From NCBI GenBank assembly GCA_003254925.1, contig QANZ01029126.1, positions 25,560 to 89,559 of the forward strand: a stretch of DNA of 64,000 nucleotides. Direction: 5' to 3'. The position numbers and the translations under genes are program-made. The notes under the pieces were generated by a model, which saw nothing but the letters and a program-made list of their open reading frames with translations, had not been told where the DNA came from and made no database searches. Below are positions 28,361 to 40,609 of the stretch, piece after piece. This stretch comes from Chamaecrista fasciculata (taxonomy: Eukaryota; Streptophyta; Magnoliopsida; Fabales; Fabaceae). The first letter of the stretch is position 1. The number at the start of each line of letters is the position of its first letter.

Positions 28361-29119
28361 TGTGTAATCCACAATGAACTTCAAGATTCTTTAGTAAAGA
28401 CATGAAGAAAGATCACCTATAAGTCATAGGAAGAGTTACTGTGTCGTGTATAATTATCGAGATATATAGATAGGCACAAATGGAGAAGAAATGGCATGTG
28501 GACGGGCAGAAGAGGATGTGAAGGAGAGAAGACGTGGAGAGGGAGAGCAGTTATCGATAGTTATGGTTCATGTACGTGTGTGCAATCCATATATTGTGGA
28601 GAGGGAGAGTGGCTGGATGAAAATTACAATATAGTCCATGAGGGTTTAATTTTTAATTGTTTTTTGTATTTTTGAAATTGCTTAATTTTGACCGACCATA
28701 AACACCTTTAGGCATATAATATAGTATAGATATAGATACAGATGAAAATATATAGCTACAATATTGTCCTAGGAAAAGAAATAGATACACTGTTTTAAAA
28801 AAGTGAAAAACAGAGGGCTCGAACCCACACCATCAAATACATTCATAATGCATTTACCATTTTGGCAAGGGCCATATATGATTAATCAATGCATACTTAT
28901 ACGTAATATACAAAATTCATGCCCCCCTCCCTCCACCCCCGTATATATATTTCAAGAGATTCAATAATTTTCCATTAAAAAAAAAANGGGGCATGGCCCC
29001 TGCTGGCCCTCAAGGTCTCATTACTTTAACAAAGTTTGATCTACCAATTCATATAATTATACTTCGAAATAAAACACTTAGTTCTAAGAGCAATCAATGA
29101 ATAAACATAATTAAATAAC

Positions 29120-29681
29120 TGTTGGAGATTGTGCCCTAGGGCCAATCATTTTATGTGTATATATGTTTTGAACATATTTATTAATTTATGGAGATAAATT
29201 AATGTGTTACCATATTATTAGCATGTTTACTATGATAGCATCACGATTTCTCCAAGAGAGAGAGAGAAATCGTGTTGTCCATAGTTAGGGTCATGTGAGA
29301 GTGAAATCAAGAGACCCTTCTCTTGATTATTGCGCCACCTTTATCAAAAGATCAAGAATTGTTCTTGATAGTTTGCCTTGGTTCAAGAACTGTTCTTGAT
29401 CACCAAGAACTGTAGATTGAAGTTCCCTTGTTATTTTGGAGAAAAGAACAGAAGGCTAGCACCTTGGTGCCAACAAACTGCTTGTGTGGATTACCGGCGG
29501 AGGAAGGACGCGTCAAGTATACTTCTCAACTCGCGGACCCGATTGCACTGATTGTAATTTGGTAAATTTCTTCCTTCACTAATATAATTGTTGATAGTGG
29601 ATCCTGGAAGGAATCATAGGGAAGCCAAAATTTTTATTTTACCGTGTTTTTCCGCTGCGCCGACCCTATGATTTCCCAACA
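29120..29681 (+). mobile_element. 5' LTR of a Copia-like retrotransposon
   Basis: The segment begins TGTTGGAGATTG and ends CCCAACA, giving TGTTGG...CCAACA inverted termini, and is followed at once by a tRNA-Met primer-binding site. Length is 562 bp. The matching 3' LTR was not found in the window, so the element is either broken by the assembly gap at 31239 or truncated. Confidence 0.85.
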
Positions 29682-29682
29682 G

Positions 29683-29694
29683 TGGTATCAGAGC
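29683..29694 (+). other. Primer-binding site (initiator tRNA-Met)
   Basis: TGGTATCAGAGC lies one base after the LTR end, the standard position and sequence for Copia and many Gypsy elements. Confidence 0.93.
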
Positions 29695-31209
29695 CACGCT
29701 ACTCATAATTATATCAGTTTGTGTGATTATACATGTGATGTATGATTAGATGTTTACAGCTTTACAATCGTATGCTAAGTTTTGCGAAAATTGCCACCAC
29801 ATATGTTTTGGAACTTTATCTAATGAATTGGTGCAAAACTGTATGTATGAGATACATAAAAATCAATGGGATTGATTTGGAAAATTTCTTAAAATTTTGA
29901 GTCTTGATCGAACCATATGTACATATTTTAATTAAAAATGTTTTAATTATAATATTTATAATTGGTCGAAATTTTAAATTATGAATTTTTAATTTTGGAC
30001 CAATAATTCGAATTCTTGAATTTTAATTATTGGTGCAAGACTCAGTTTTAAGAAGGCATGTTAAATTGCACAAGCCCTAAATTGAAAACAATTTGAAAAA
30101 TCATTTTTCTTATGTGTTGTGATATGTCGTGTATATATTTGATATATCTGAATTGTTCATGTATGATTGGGTATGGTGATTGGATATGGCTCTAGGCTTA
30201 TTTTTGGTGAATACGGCCTGCGTGTCGTCTCCCTAAATTCTTGATGTAATTTTATTTTTAATTTTACACCTCAATGTAAAAGAGGTCTTTCCCAATGTAA
30301 TTTTATTTTTCTTTTTTTTAGAAAATTCCCTCTTTGGCTTGAGGGGATTTAGGGTAGATGGGCCATATCCAAGCACGGTTAATTTTATGCATTTAGTTAT
30401 TTTGTATGAGATGCAAATGGCGCTAGATGTATGTTTTAGGGTGGCGAAAATTTAACATGAAAATTTTAAAATATTACGCATTATAACATATACGATACGT
30501 GCGTAGAATTTTGTATGAGATACAGAATTCGTACATGTGTCTTAAATGTATGCGATACATGGGGCGAAGACACATGACACAAATCGTTCAATTTTAAATG
30601 AGATTTGAAATTGAATTTTAAAACGGAACTTTAAAATTAAACCCTTTTAAAAATCTTAAGTTTTAATGCTATCAATAAAACACCTTGTTGAAATCTTGTT
30701 CATCGCGGAGCGGTGATCGCCTACGCGACACGTATCTGCCTTGACCTTGAGGAGACACGGGAGAATGGGAGACTCGACGTGACGCCTCGTTGAAATCTCA
30801 GTTTATTGAATGCGGTGATCGCCTACGCGACACGTGTTTAGTGGGCCTTGATGATATGGGGGTTGGGCCTTGGCCTCGTTGTTTTGAGCCTAGCCATTCA
30901 CAAGTTTTATTGTGTGACTTAATGGGGTTATCAAAAAGGTTTTGGACCTCAAGGCATTAGATGGGATAAACATGCCATAATAAGTATCATATGATGATAC
31001 AGTCCCATAAAGATCTAAGAGTCACATAAGATGTGATTGGTAAGGAGTTACCTACCTAAATAACCTAAGGGTGCATGATCGCCTACGCGACGGTAAACTT
31101 TGGTGAAATATGGGTCTTAGCCACTAATAATAATTTTACTGGGTTTTATAAAATGGTGGATATATTTTTCCTGCTAATTAAACATTTCATATCTTAAATT
31201 GTAGAATCA
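29695..31209 (+). other. Long untranslated leader of the Copia-like element
   Basis: About 1.5 kb without a sustained frame lies between the primer-binding site and the first plausible gag ATG. It carries three copies of the motif GATCGCCTACGCGAC (30715, 30817, 31077), the first two inside a roughly 102-bp tandem duplication. The leader probably holds dimerisation and packaging signals, but none can be proved here. Confidence 0.6.
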
Positions 31210-31238
31210 ATGGCAACAAATAGTTCAACACTATCACT
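31210..31238 (+). CDS. Probable start of gag, cut by assembly gap
   Basis: An ATG opens MATNSSTLS after the long leader and runs into the N run at 31239. Position fits the beginning of a Copia polyprotein; nothing more can be read, and the sequence after the gap shows no retroviral-type coding. Confidence 0.4.
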
Positions 31239-31517
31239 NNNNNNNNNNNNNNNNNNNNNNNNNNNNNNNNNNNNNNNNNNNNNNNNNNNNNNNNNNNNNN
31301 NNNNNNNNNNNNNNNNNNNNNNNNNNNNNNNNNNNNNNNNNNNNNNNNNNNNNNNNNNNNNNNNNNNNNNNNNNNNNNNNNNNNNNNNNNNNNNNNNNNN
31401 NNNNNNNNNNNNNNNNNNNNNNNNNNNNNNNNNNNNNNNNNNNNNNNNNNNNNNNNNNNNNNNNNNNNNNNNNNNNNNNNNNNNNNNNNNNNNNNNNNNN
31501 NNNNNNNNNNNNNNNNN
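31239..31517. other. Assembly gap (279 N)
   Basis: A run of N. Open frames that span it are artefacts. Confidence 0.99.
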
Positions 31518-32184
31518 AATAATTAATAAAGCACACATCCAAAACAATGAATGGTGGATTTGTCAACATAAATTAATGCTCCAACTTATATATAGGACAC
31601 GACATGTTTGATCTCATCCATACAAATTTTATCAATTTGTTACCCTCTGAGAACCAATATTAATTATTATATATTATACGTTTCTTTTATGGAATATTCG
31701 TTTTTAATTACTTTAAACTTCTATTAGTTAAATTGTTCCTAAAATTGTGTATAAAAAATTGTTTCTAAAATTATATTCTTATTTAAAAATATGTGTGAAT
31801 TGTTTTAAAGAGATTTAACAATAGTGCTCTTAAAAGGTATATATTATTATATTTAAAAATTAAAAACTACCTAAAAATAATTTTTATAAAATCTTATGAT
31901 AATTTTCATTTTCAAAAGTATAATAATAATTCTTATAAAATCTTATGGTTATTGTTAAAAAAAGGTTTCAGAACTTATATATACAGAAATCTGAAAAAAA
32001 ATGCATGCTAATGTGGAATTCACTGAATGTGAAAGTAATTTAATGACAATAAAAACCCTACCTTTTATGATCTGCAAAGAAAAGCATTGATGCATTTTGC
32101 AACTGTTTCATTACTTTTAAATATGATAGTTTAATATACGCACATGGTATATAACTATATATTAAACTATTTGACTTATTTTTT
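31518..32184. other. AT-rich sequence after gap
   Basis: No gene, LTR or recognisable element is seen. It is very AT-rich with short direct repeats (TATAATAATAATTCTTATAAAATCTTATG-like words near 31860-31950). Confidence 0.35.
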
Positions 32185-32193
32185 TAATAAATA

Positions 32194-32612
32194 GGGTAAA
32201 TTACACTTTGGCACCCTGTGGTTTAACCCTATTTCACTTTGGTACCATGTGGTTTGAAACCTGACACTTTGGTACTTCTGTGGTATTCTCTATTAAAACT
32301 TTGGTATCCTTTGGATCTATTTTGTAATATTAATCATAACAAATTTTGCAAAAATTACATATTGACCCCAAAAAATTTTCAAAAAATTACAAATAGGTCC
32401 TTCGATACATATTATTTAGGGACTAAAATGAAAACTTTTAAAAAAATTGGGGTCAATATGTAATTTTTCAAAATTTGTTATAATTAAAATTACAAAATTT
32501 TTTCAAAGTGTTAATGGAGAATACCACAGGGTACCAAAGTGTCAGGTTTCAAACCACAGGGTACCAAAGTGAAATAGGGCCAAACCATATAGTATCAAAG
32601 TGTAATTTACCC
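32194..32612. mobile_element. MULE-type foldback MITE, 419 bp, 9-bp duplication
   Basis: The termini are GGGTAAATTACACTTTGG and its inverse at the right end. The inverted arms extend about 100 bp and inversion resumes inward, so the whole element can fold on itself. It is flanked by the exact 9-bp direct repeat TAATAAATA at 32185-32193 and 32613-32621, the hallmark length of Mutator-like insertions. No coding capacity. Confidence 0.9.
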
Positions 32613-33194
32613 TAATAAATAAATACTAAAAATGAAATGCTTTTCAAAACGTTTTTTTCATACATAATATCAAAATATGAATTACAGATTAAGGCATTAA
32701 ATTAGCCCTTCAAGAAATTGATTTGCAATCAAAAACCCATTTAAAAATTAGATTAGGTCAATTGAGTTACCGTTAATGACAAAATAAGGCAACTGAATCT
32801 GTAAAAAAAAAAATTAAATATATATATATATATATATTTAAAATTAAAGTTGCAGCATGCCATAGGAATAGTATTTTTTACACAAACACGTGCAACGCGT
32901 GCTCCTTACACCAAATCAGGCCTCTTCAACCGACATTAATTTGTTATCAAAGTCTCTGTCATTATTTATTTATTTATAAATACCGTTTGAAAAGGCTTTT
33001 ATATAAAAATCAAGAATTAAATATTGATGATCAAAAATTATTTTTTTCAATAATACACAAACAATTGTCACAAAAGCTAAAAGAAAAATTAATTAGGTGT
33101 GACCCACATTCTAGGATTGCAAGTCTGAAGTCACTTATGATGACCAATTATACAGTGCATGTGGCACTACATGAATCTTAATTTTTTTTTTTCA

Positions 33195-33736
33195 GGTAAA
33201 TTATACAAAAGCTCTTGGTACTTTGGGTTATTCTGACATCGAGGCCCTGTGATTTGAAAAGTGGCAACATTGGGAACTGAGGTTTATACCGTTAGTAAAA
33301 AAGGTTTATTCCCTAACTATTAATTTTTTATGTATTTGACTCCATATTTCTATGAGGAAGAGACTTTGACGCAAAAATAGAAAATTTTCGGGAACTTTAA
33401 CTCTAGCTATGGAAAAATTTTCTGATTTGACAGAATTTGAGGGATCCTTTTACAATTATATTCAACCAATTTTCAATAGCTAGAGGGAAAGTCCCAAAAA
33501 ATTTTCTATTTTTGCATCCAAATCCCTCCCTTATAAAAACAAGGAGTCATATGCGTAGAAAATTAATATTTAGGGTCTCAAAATGGCATTTTAGCCCAGG
33601 TTTTTGTTAAATTTTGGATGAGAACCCTTTTCTGCTAATAGAACAAACCTCAGTCCCTCAAATTGTCACTTTTCAAACCACATGGACCCCATCTCAAAAT
33701 ACCCCAAACCACAAGGACCTTCTATGTAATTTACCC
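33195..33736. mobile_element. Related foldback element, 542 bp
   Basis: The ends GGTAAATTATACAAAAG and, inverted, GGTAAATTACATAGAAGG match, and shared inner phrases (GTCACTTTTCAAACCACATG at the right, its inverse at the left) extend the arms to over 100 bp. Flanks are both TAATTTTTT-like, but the left poly-T prevents a clean target-duplication call. Same family as 32194-32612. Confidence 0.7.
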
Positions 33737-33867
33737 TAATTTTTTTTCTTTTTGTAAATTACAATCAACGTCCATGCAATTTAGTTCGATCTCACTTTAG
33801 TATTGTGTGGTTCAAAAAGTCTTACTCTTGATATTTGTGGTTTGCACCTTTAATTTAGTATTTAGGG

Positions 33868-34370
33868 TACCTATCGGTTTTGCTCTGTCAATTTTAACAG
33901 AAAATGTCATGTGTTGCTAACGTGCCACTGACGTGGCTTAATCTTAGCCATAAATTTCTACTGCATCTTAGTAGTCGATTTCTATTGCATATTAGCTATT
34001 GATTTCTCTTGCAATTTTATCTATTGGTTTTCATTCCAAGTTAAATATTCATTTTGGTCCTCAAACTATGGGGTAAGTTTCATTTTTATCCTCAAACTTT
34101 CACATTTGTCTCATTTTGGTCTCTAAAATGTGATTTTATCGACCTTTCACCAATTATGAATAACGGTGAAAATTTGATAAAATTACATTTTTAGCTCAAA
34201 AAACAAAACAATTGTGAAGATTTGAGCACCAAAACGGAATAAAAAATAGTTTCATGACCAAAATGAAAATTACCCCATAGTTTGAGGACCAAAATTTTGA
34301 TTTTTTTTACTAAGTCATATGAGTGGCACGTGACATATACCATTAGAAATTGACGGAACAAAACCGTAGG
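33868..34370. mobile_element. Foldback element cut by hAT-like sequence
   Basis: ACCTATCGGTTTTGCTCTGT on the left and its diverged inverse at 34345-34370 form one arm pair, followed inward by the inverted words CACGTGACA and TTGCTAACGTGCCAC. The middle (34040-34300) holds repeated GGTCCTCAAACTAT-type phrases. The right terminus abuts a hAT-like end at 34371. Confidence 0.5.
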
Positions 34371-34545
34371 TAGGGGTGAGTAACCCAACCTGTGAGCTCG
34401 CGGAAACCAACCCAACCCGCAGCTATGGGTCGGTTGGGTTGGTTTGGGTTCGCAGGTTGGTTGGGTCCAAAATTTTCAACCCATACACTTGCGGATTCGT
34501 AGTTTCTCAACCCAACCCAACCCAACCCAACCCGCGAGCCACATA
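34371..34545. mobile_element. hAT-like terminus with GGGTTGG subterminal repeats
   Basis: TAGGGGTGAGTAACCCAACC begins a block crowded with CCCAACC and GGTTGGG words, like the hAT MITE at 37004. The opposite terminus is not found, so it is truncated or interrupted. The open frames here on both strands arise from the repeats. Confidence 0.55.
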
Positions 34546-34841
34546 TAAATTTTATTTATGTTTATGTTTTTTTATGTATTTATATTTTTAGTTCTTTATA
34601 AATAAGATAATTTGACTTTAAAATTTACATAATTATATATATGTATTACATTTATATATGCTATGGAGTACATTTTAATTGATTTATATTTATATATATA
34701 AAATCTATATANCTTATTCAGTTTTAATATTTCTTATACTTTCTCTTATTTTGGAAGATCTCGTTGGCATAAAAAATCCCATGTTTGGTGAAGGTCGTTG
34801 CAGGGTGGTGTGTCGAGCAAGAGCCACTGCTCGACGTTGGA

Positions 34842-35012
34842 CTACTTTTGAACGCAAGTATTGTGGAGCAGAGCGTGAAATCGTACGATTCTCGACATCT
34901 TCAGCGGCAGAGGTCCCTGCCTCAACTCGCCGGTCTGCGCCGTCAACGTCACGTCCGACGACTCCGCTCTACACCACGGCTGATACTGAAACGACACCTT
35001 GGCGTTGAACAT
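34842..35012 (-). other. Short GC-rich coding-like frame
   Basis: Within a GC-rich island (34780-35080) in otherwise AT-rich DNA, a 56-codon minus-strand frame starts MFNAKVSFQYQPWCRAESSD and continues with TLTAQTGELRQGPLPLK. Codon use is strongly G/C-ending, unlike all surroundings. The plus strand is also open. It looks like an exon fragment carried by a mobile element; the parent family was not recognised. Confidence 0.35.
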
Positions 35013-35089
35013 TGTCGTGTAGGAAGCTCTGACGGCTCTTTACTTGCTGATGGGATGGGGATAAAGATTGCTAGCTCGTAGGGTTGTAG

Positions 35090-36995
35090 TTTAATCCTTG
35101 TTTTTTGGGAATGAGGTTGTACTTTACTCTTCTTTTTTGGCCTTAGGTTGTAATTTAGTCCTTGGCAATGAAATAATTAATGTAAACTGAAATGTTTTTT
35201 AAGTTGTAATTATATATATAAATGATTTGATTTATACAACTTTTTCATTATATTTTCATATTTTAGTGTAAAATAAAATTTTAAATTTCCCCCAAAATTT
35301 TACAAAAAATAAATTTCCCTCCAAAATCATGTCTCAAGTTTCTTCCAATATTTTTATAGAATTTTAATTTATTCTTTTTTAAAAAATATTTCCAACCGAA
35401 AGAGTGTAAAAAATGAGACAAAAATGGTTTTTTGGGTGCTAATATTACAACCAACTTTTGGTTATAAACATATTGGTTGGAAATTATTTCGGTTGGAATT
35501 CGGTTGCCAATAATATTTCCGACCAGCCAAAATGCATCTGATTTGTTTGGTTGGAATTCGGTTGTAATCATCCTATTACCAACCGATTTTCATTGTATAC
35601 CAACTACATTGGTGGTAGGAATTTGATATGTTTCTTGTAGTGAGAGCTTTACTGACTTTATTATCGGAGGTATCTCACAAAGACCCTTTCCTGTGATATA
35701 TTATTTGCAAGATATTTAAACAGAGTCTCCTCCCAAAAATAAAACTCCGTCACCTTAACCTAATTCATCATATCTTTATTTTATCAATACAATTAAAAAT
35801 CACTAGTGAATTTTATGTGTTTTAAAAGATATGTAAATGAAGTATAAATTTATTTAAAGGCTTCTAACTAGCTAATGCCTAAAGAGGAACTTGAATATAG
35901 TCACGTTGTAAGATTGTGATTTGTGATAGAGTGTTGATCACAATAACGTACATGACATGATCAGTCCAAAAAAAAAAATAATAATAATAACGTACATGAC
36001 AGTGCGTAGACATTTTTTTTTTTGGATCCAAAGTACGTATACCTATATATGAAGAAAAGATATGAAAATATTATAGATGAATTGTGATATGAGAATCAAA
36101 TGAAACTTTATTGTATTTTAGTGTAAGAATGACACAAAACAATTGATGGAAACTTTAAATTTATTTTATATTACAATTCATACATTATCAAATTGAATAG
36201 ACCAAGCTAAGATTTTTAAACCTACCGACACAATATCAATTAGAATAAATTAATTACTTAATCATATAATAGAAATCTCAATTTAATTTTTAAAAGATAA
36301 AAATTTTTAATTTTAATTGATTCTTAAAAGATGCATAACAATCAATTAATTTAATTATTTTATTAAAATATTAATTTTAAATTCAATAACAAATATAATT
36401 TTTTTTAACATCAATCATTATAATTGAAATATCAATAAAATTAAAAATTACTTTTATTTCATTATAAAATTAAAAATAGCAACTTTTAAAAAAGATAATT
36501 AAACTAATTATAATCATATTTTAAGGACTAATTTTTTTCTTTTAAAATTATATAGTCTTTTAATAACTAAATTATTGATTTACTTTTGAATAAAAACAGG
36601 TTCATATATCATCCAAATACGAAACATATTGATAACCTTGAGAGATATTTAATATATATAATTAAGATATTGAGGTTTGGGTACATGAAAAGTAGTCACA
36701 ACCGCTAAACGTTGACGTTTCATCAACTATGAAGCGTATTGGTTGCACGTGCTACAGCAACTACTCGTCTTTCTCTATGTGTATCTTTCTCCTCTTCAAG
36801 TATATAATTTAGTGCCAATAATAATAATTGACTTGAAAAAATTATTAATAGAAAAGACTTCTGCTAGGGCCTAGGGCCAATCTCAATTATTATATTATTA
36901 GTAATGAATAATAATAATTAGATTTTATGTCGGTTAGTTATTTACTTATTTTAGTGTGAGGAAATCGACAATTTGGCAATGAAGCTTTGGTCAAT
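35090..36995. other. AT-rich intergenic region
   Basis: No genes. A block at 35280-35635 contains repeated CGGTTGGAATTCGGTTG words that are partly inverted, as in non-autonomous DNA elements. The rest is AT-rich without a signal. Confidence 0.35.
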
Positions 36996-37003
36996 CTTGT
37001 GAT

Positions 37004-37582
37004 TAGGGGTGTTCGCGGGCTGGGTTGGGTTGGGTTTAGGGCGGGTTGGTTCGGGCTCACTAATTTATTTGGCGGGTTGGGTTGGATTGGGCTAGAGAAA
37101 ATAATTGAGTCAACTCAAACCAATCCAAACCAAACAGTGGCGGGTTGGTTTGGGTTGGGTTGGCGGGTTGGCCCATACTATTTTTTTATTTTTTATATAT
37201 TTATTTTACAAAATAATTGGTCCCTCTTTAATTTTTTTTCTTTAATTTGGTCCTTCACAATTTGTTTTTTATGGACTAAATTGAGAATAAAAATTTATTA
37301 ATTGACCAAATTGTAAAAATAATATTATTTGTGGTATTAAAATATAATTTTAACTAAATAAAAAATTAATTTTATTTTTTATTTAGTATTTTTGCGGGCC
37401 GGCGGGTTGGGTTGGGTTGAGCGGACTCAAAATCTTGAAACCCGCAACCCAACCCAAACCACAGCGGGCTCAACTTTTTGAACCCAAACCAACCCGCTAG
37501 CCCAACCCAAACCAACCCAAACTAGTGGGTTGGGTTGGTTTTAGCGGGTTGGCGGGTTGACCCAACCCAATGAACACCCCTA
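37004..37582. mobile_element. hAT MITE, 579 bp, exact 8-bp duplication
   Basis: It begins TAGGGGTGTTCGCGGGC and ends with the inverse TGAACACCCCTA. The exact 8-bp direct repeat CTTGTGAT flanks it at 36996-37003 and 37583-37590, diagnostic of hAT insertions. Subterminal regions on both sides are packed with GGGTTGG/CCAACCC words, likely transposase-binding sites. No transposase gene. Confidence 0.94.
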
Positions 37583-37763
37583 CTTGTGATTCCCTAGTTA
37601 CTAACAAAACTTGATATATCCTATTATTATTGTACCAAAAAAAGATATCATATTATTATCTTATTTAAATATTAAAAAATTAATAATTTATTCTTCATAA
37701 TTTAATCTGTTGAGAATATGACATATATTATATAATATTATATAGGGCTATGTGGGGTTCACA

Positions 37764-38213
37764 TAGGGATGTCAAAATGGGGCCAAGTCCGCGGGCCCAG
37801 CCCGACCCGCTAAATGGGCGTATTGGGCTTCGAAATATAAGCCTGTTTAAATGCGGGCCTAAATGGGCTGGCCCGTTTAGCCCGCAGGCTAAACGGGTAC
37901 GTGACGGGCTACCCGCGGGCTTTTGTTTTTTTTAACAAAAAATTGGGCCTATGAACAAAAAAAAATCTGCACTAGGTAGTAACAAAAAAAAACATTTTTG
38001 AAAAAAAAAAATATTTGGCCCAATAATTGTTTTTGACCTGTTGGCAAAAAGAAAAATAATTTTAGCCCCAAAAAAATATAGTTTTAGTAAAAAAAAAAAA
38101 AGCCCGCGGGCTTTGACGGGCGGTCCGCGAGCATAGTTTTTGAAGCCTGTTTTTAAACGGGCTGGCCCGCCCCAGCCCACCAAGAGGCGGGCCTAGCTCG
38201 TTTGACACCCCTA
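37764..38213. mobile_element. Second hAT MITE, 450 bp, exact 8-bp duplication
   Basis: It begins TAGGGATGTCAAA and ends TTTGACACCCCTA, with flanking direct repeats GGTTCACA at 37756-37763 and 38214-38221. Subterminal words are GCCCGCGGGC and GCCCGTTTAG types, so it is a different family from the element 180 bp to the left. Confidence 0.94.
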
Positions 38214-38221
38214 GGTTCACA

Positions 38222-39489
38222 TGTTCAAAATATTATATATTATATTATGTTAGAGTGTGTCAAATAAACATCTCACGTTACCTAATTTATGGATCAGAAC
38301 ATCGAGGGGAATGTGTCTAAAGCCAATTTGAAATTAACAGCGATGGTAACCCAACCTTTGTGATTGGTGATCCCATGAAGAAGGTTCAATGGGTAAGAAC
38401 AAGTCGTTTGTTAGTTCTGCTAGCACTAAAAATTGTTATGTCTTATTCCTATGGTGTGAGAAAATGATAGATTGCATTTTTAATGAGTATGTCTTATCCA
38501 GTTAGTAAGTAATTAATTCATAATTCACAAGATCGTGAATACGAATCTATGTCGATATGCATGTCTTGTTGGTAGGTGATCTGGAAGTACCTCTATAAGC
38601 GCTCATAAAGCTTAGAGGCATGTCCTGATCTTAGTGAGCCTTCGAAGTCCAACTCACCTTAATTTTTTCTATATATAAAAGAGTACTATTTGATTCTTAC
38701 CTATTAAATTTTATGTTTTAAAGAAATGTTAAATAGTAAATAAGTTTTATAGTGATATATAACAGATAAAATAGTTTTTTTTTTTGTTAAAAAGGAATAG
38801 TTACAAAAAAAAAGATACATACTGCAGGTGCTAACAATTATAATTTGAAGCACTACTCTAAACAACTCTAACATAGTCATTATCCTCAATAAAGAACCAA
38901 GACACTCTATAATGTCCCATGAGTCATATTATGTCATCCATCACCAGCTTTTCCTCAATAAAACTCACCCCATTGTCTAAAATATTAACAACCTATTTAT
39001 AAAGATACTTGCACAAATATCAGGGGCTAGATTCAAAAAATTGGGCTGGCATATCAAACTTTTTATTTAGACTTCTTAAATAATTTTTTTTGTCCTAAAA
39101 CATAATTCATTCAAAAGCAAGGCAGAACCAAACACAGTACAAACAAAAACACAACAAAATAATCAAATCCCTCCCTAGCATCAACAAGAAAACTAGAAAG
39201 AACATCAACTGACGAAGGTGGGGGGTTTGCAACCCATTCAAGAGGACCAATCAGCTGCCAAGTTAACGGATCTAGGTATAACACCCCTATATATTATAGA
39301 AAGAATTGAAGGTAGTAGTTTATCTAAAATAAGATTATATAGTGAAACTAGAAGTCATTATGTGCTTGTGGTTAAACTTTGGGAGCAAATAAAGTTAAAA
39401 ATTTTCATTTGACCTTATATTTTAGCACTGTAATAAGACACTTTTGAGTATGAAATGACAACTAATAGAGGTATAATTTTCGAAAATAA
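38222..39489. other. Intergenic region
   Basis: No supported gene. A patch at 38330-38420 (GATTGGTGATCCCATGAAGA and nearby) has coding-like composition but no usable frame. The rest is AT-rich. Confidence 0.3.
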
Positions 39490-40609
39490 ATTACATATTT
39501 GGGATCTACTCTCCGCTACGAATCCAACGATATAAATCTTATTGAAAAATTCCTTGAAAAAAAATCATGTTTTAAGGGACTGTTTTGAAATAAATTAGTC
39601 TTTCTTGGCTAAAATCGTATTTTAGCCTATAATGTCCTACAGCATAATGGTTATCTCCTGTGACTTCTAGAAATTTCATAATCAGACCCACAGCTTTTTG
39701 AAACCCATTCAACTCCATTTGCTCCATTTTTCTGTTCTCATGTGTTTCCTCTCGTCTCCCCGCCTCCTTTGCCCGTCGAACTACCTTCCTGTCATCGTCG
39801 CCGGTGCTGTCCGGCCATCGTGGGAACACCAACAGCCTCCGTAGCAGCTCGCTCTGTCGTCCTCCTTTTCTTTTTCTCATTTGGTACATTTCTCCTCCAC
39901 TCTTCCAATTTTTCTTCCTTCTCACAATTTATGGAACTTGCTAGTGTGGCTTTCAATTTTCTACTGTTTCCTTGTTAATTTGCAAGAGTCTTAAACATTC
40001 CTAACGCTTGTTTTACTGATTGACTCCGTATGCATAAATTTTGGGACCTGATAGGGTTTTTGGGTAAACTTTAATTGGGGATTTTGATAAATTCTTGAGT
40101 TTTCTTAAAATTGTTGGTTTGGTTGAACTTAACGGAAGATTCTAATGAGATCTACATCATCAACTTGAATTAGGAGTGAGAATTTTGAAATTTGGTTATC
40201 GTGTATAAACTTTAAAGTTGCAATTTGGTCCCTAAGAGTGATTTTGAAGGTTTTCTTGAACTAAATGACTTTCTATGGAATTATGGAGAATCTTGGAACT
40301 ATAATCTTAGGGTTTGTTTGGATTTAAGGAGGAGGAGGGGAGGGAAGAGATTGGAGGGTAAGGGAAGGGGAGAGAAGGGGGGATTAATCCTCTTAATATC
40401 TCACCCTTGTTTGGATCATCAAAAAATTGAAGTAAAGGATATTGAAGGATTAAGTTATGACATTAGTGTCAATTTACTATTTTACCTCCTTTTAATATTT
40501 GTTTAGAAAATTAAGAAAATCTGACTTTTTTTAATATAAAGATTAAGTAATATCAAATTGATTATTTAATTAACATAAATAAATCAATAAAAATATGTTA
40601 ATTTTTTCT

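Larger units (their letters stand above)
26230..28730 (-). mobile_element. Helitron with nested Harbinger-type element
   Basis: On the minus strand it starts TCTATACTATATTATATG at 28730 and ends CACGCCAAGCCCCTAG at 26230, followed by T, the same termini as the 342-bp Helitron at 22421. Near the 3' end there is a tandem duplication of about 208 bp (units begin at 26252 and 26460, each with AATTTAAAGTTAAAGAT-like text). A 1.3-kb Harbinger-type element (27077-28360) is nested inside and carries most of its GC-rich content. No Rep-helicase is present. Confidence 0.68.

Noticed and set aside
25811-29010. GGGGCGGAGCCAGG at the left and GGGGCCATGCCCC (inverted) at the right as ends of one large element
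   Set aside because: The similarity of the two ends is weak and no target duplication could be found.
31194-31611. Long open frames crossing 31239-31517
   Set aside because: They are made of unknown bases in an assembly gap.
34376-34591. Open frames on both strands near 34.4-34.6 kb
   Set aside because: They consist of GGGTTGG/CCAACCC repeats of a hAT-like end and have no domain.
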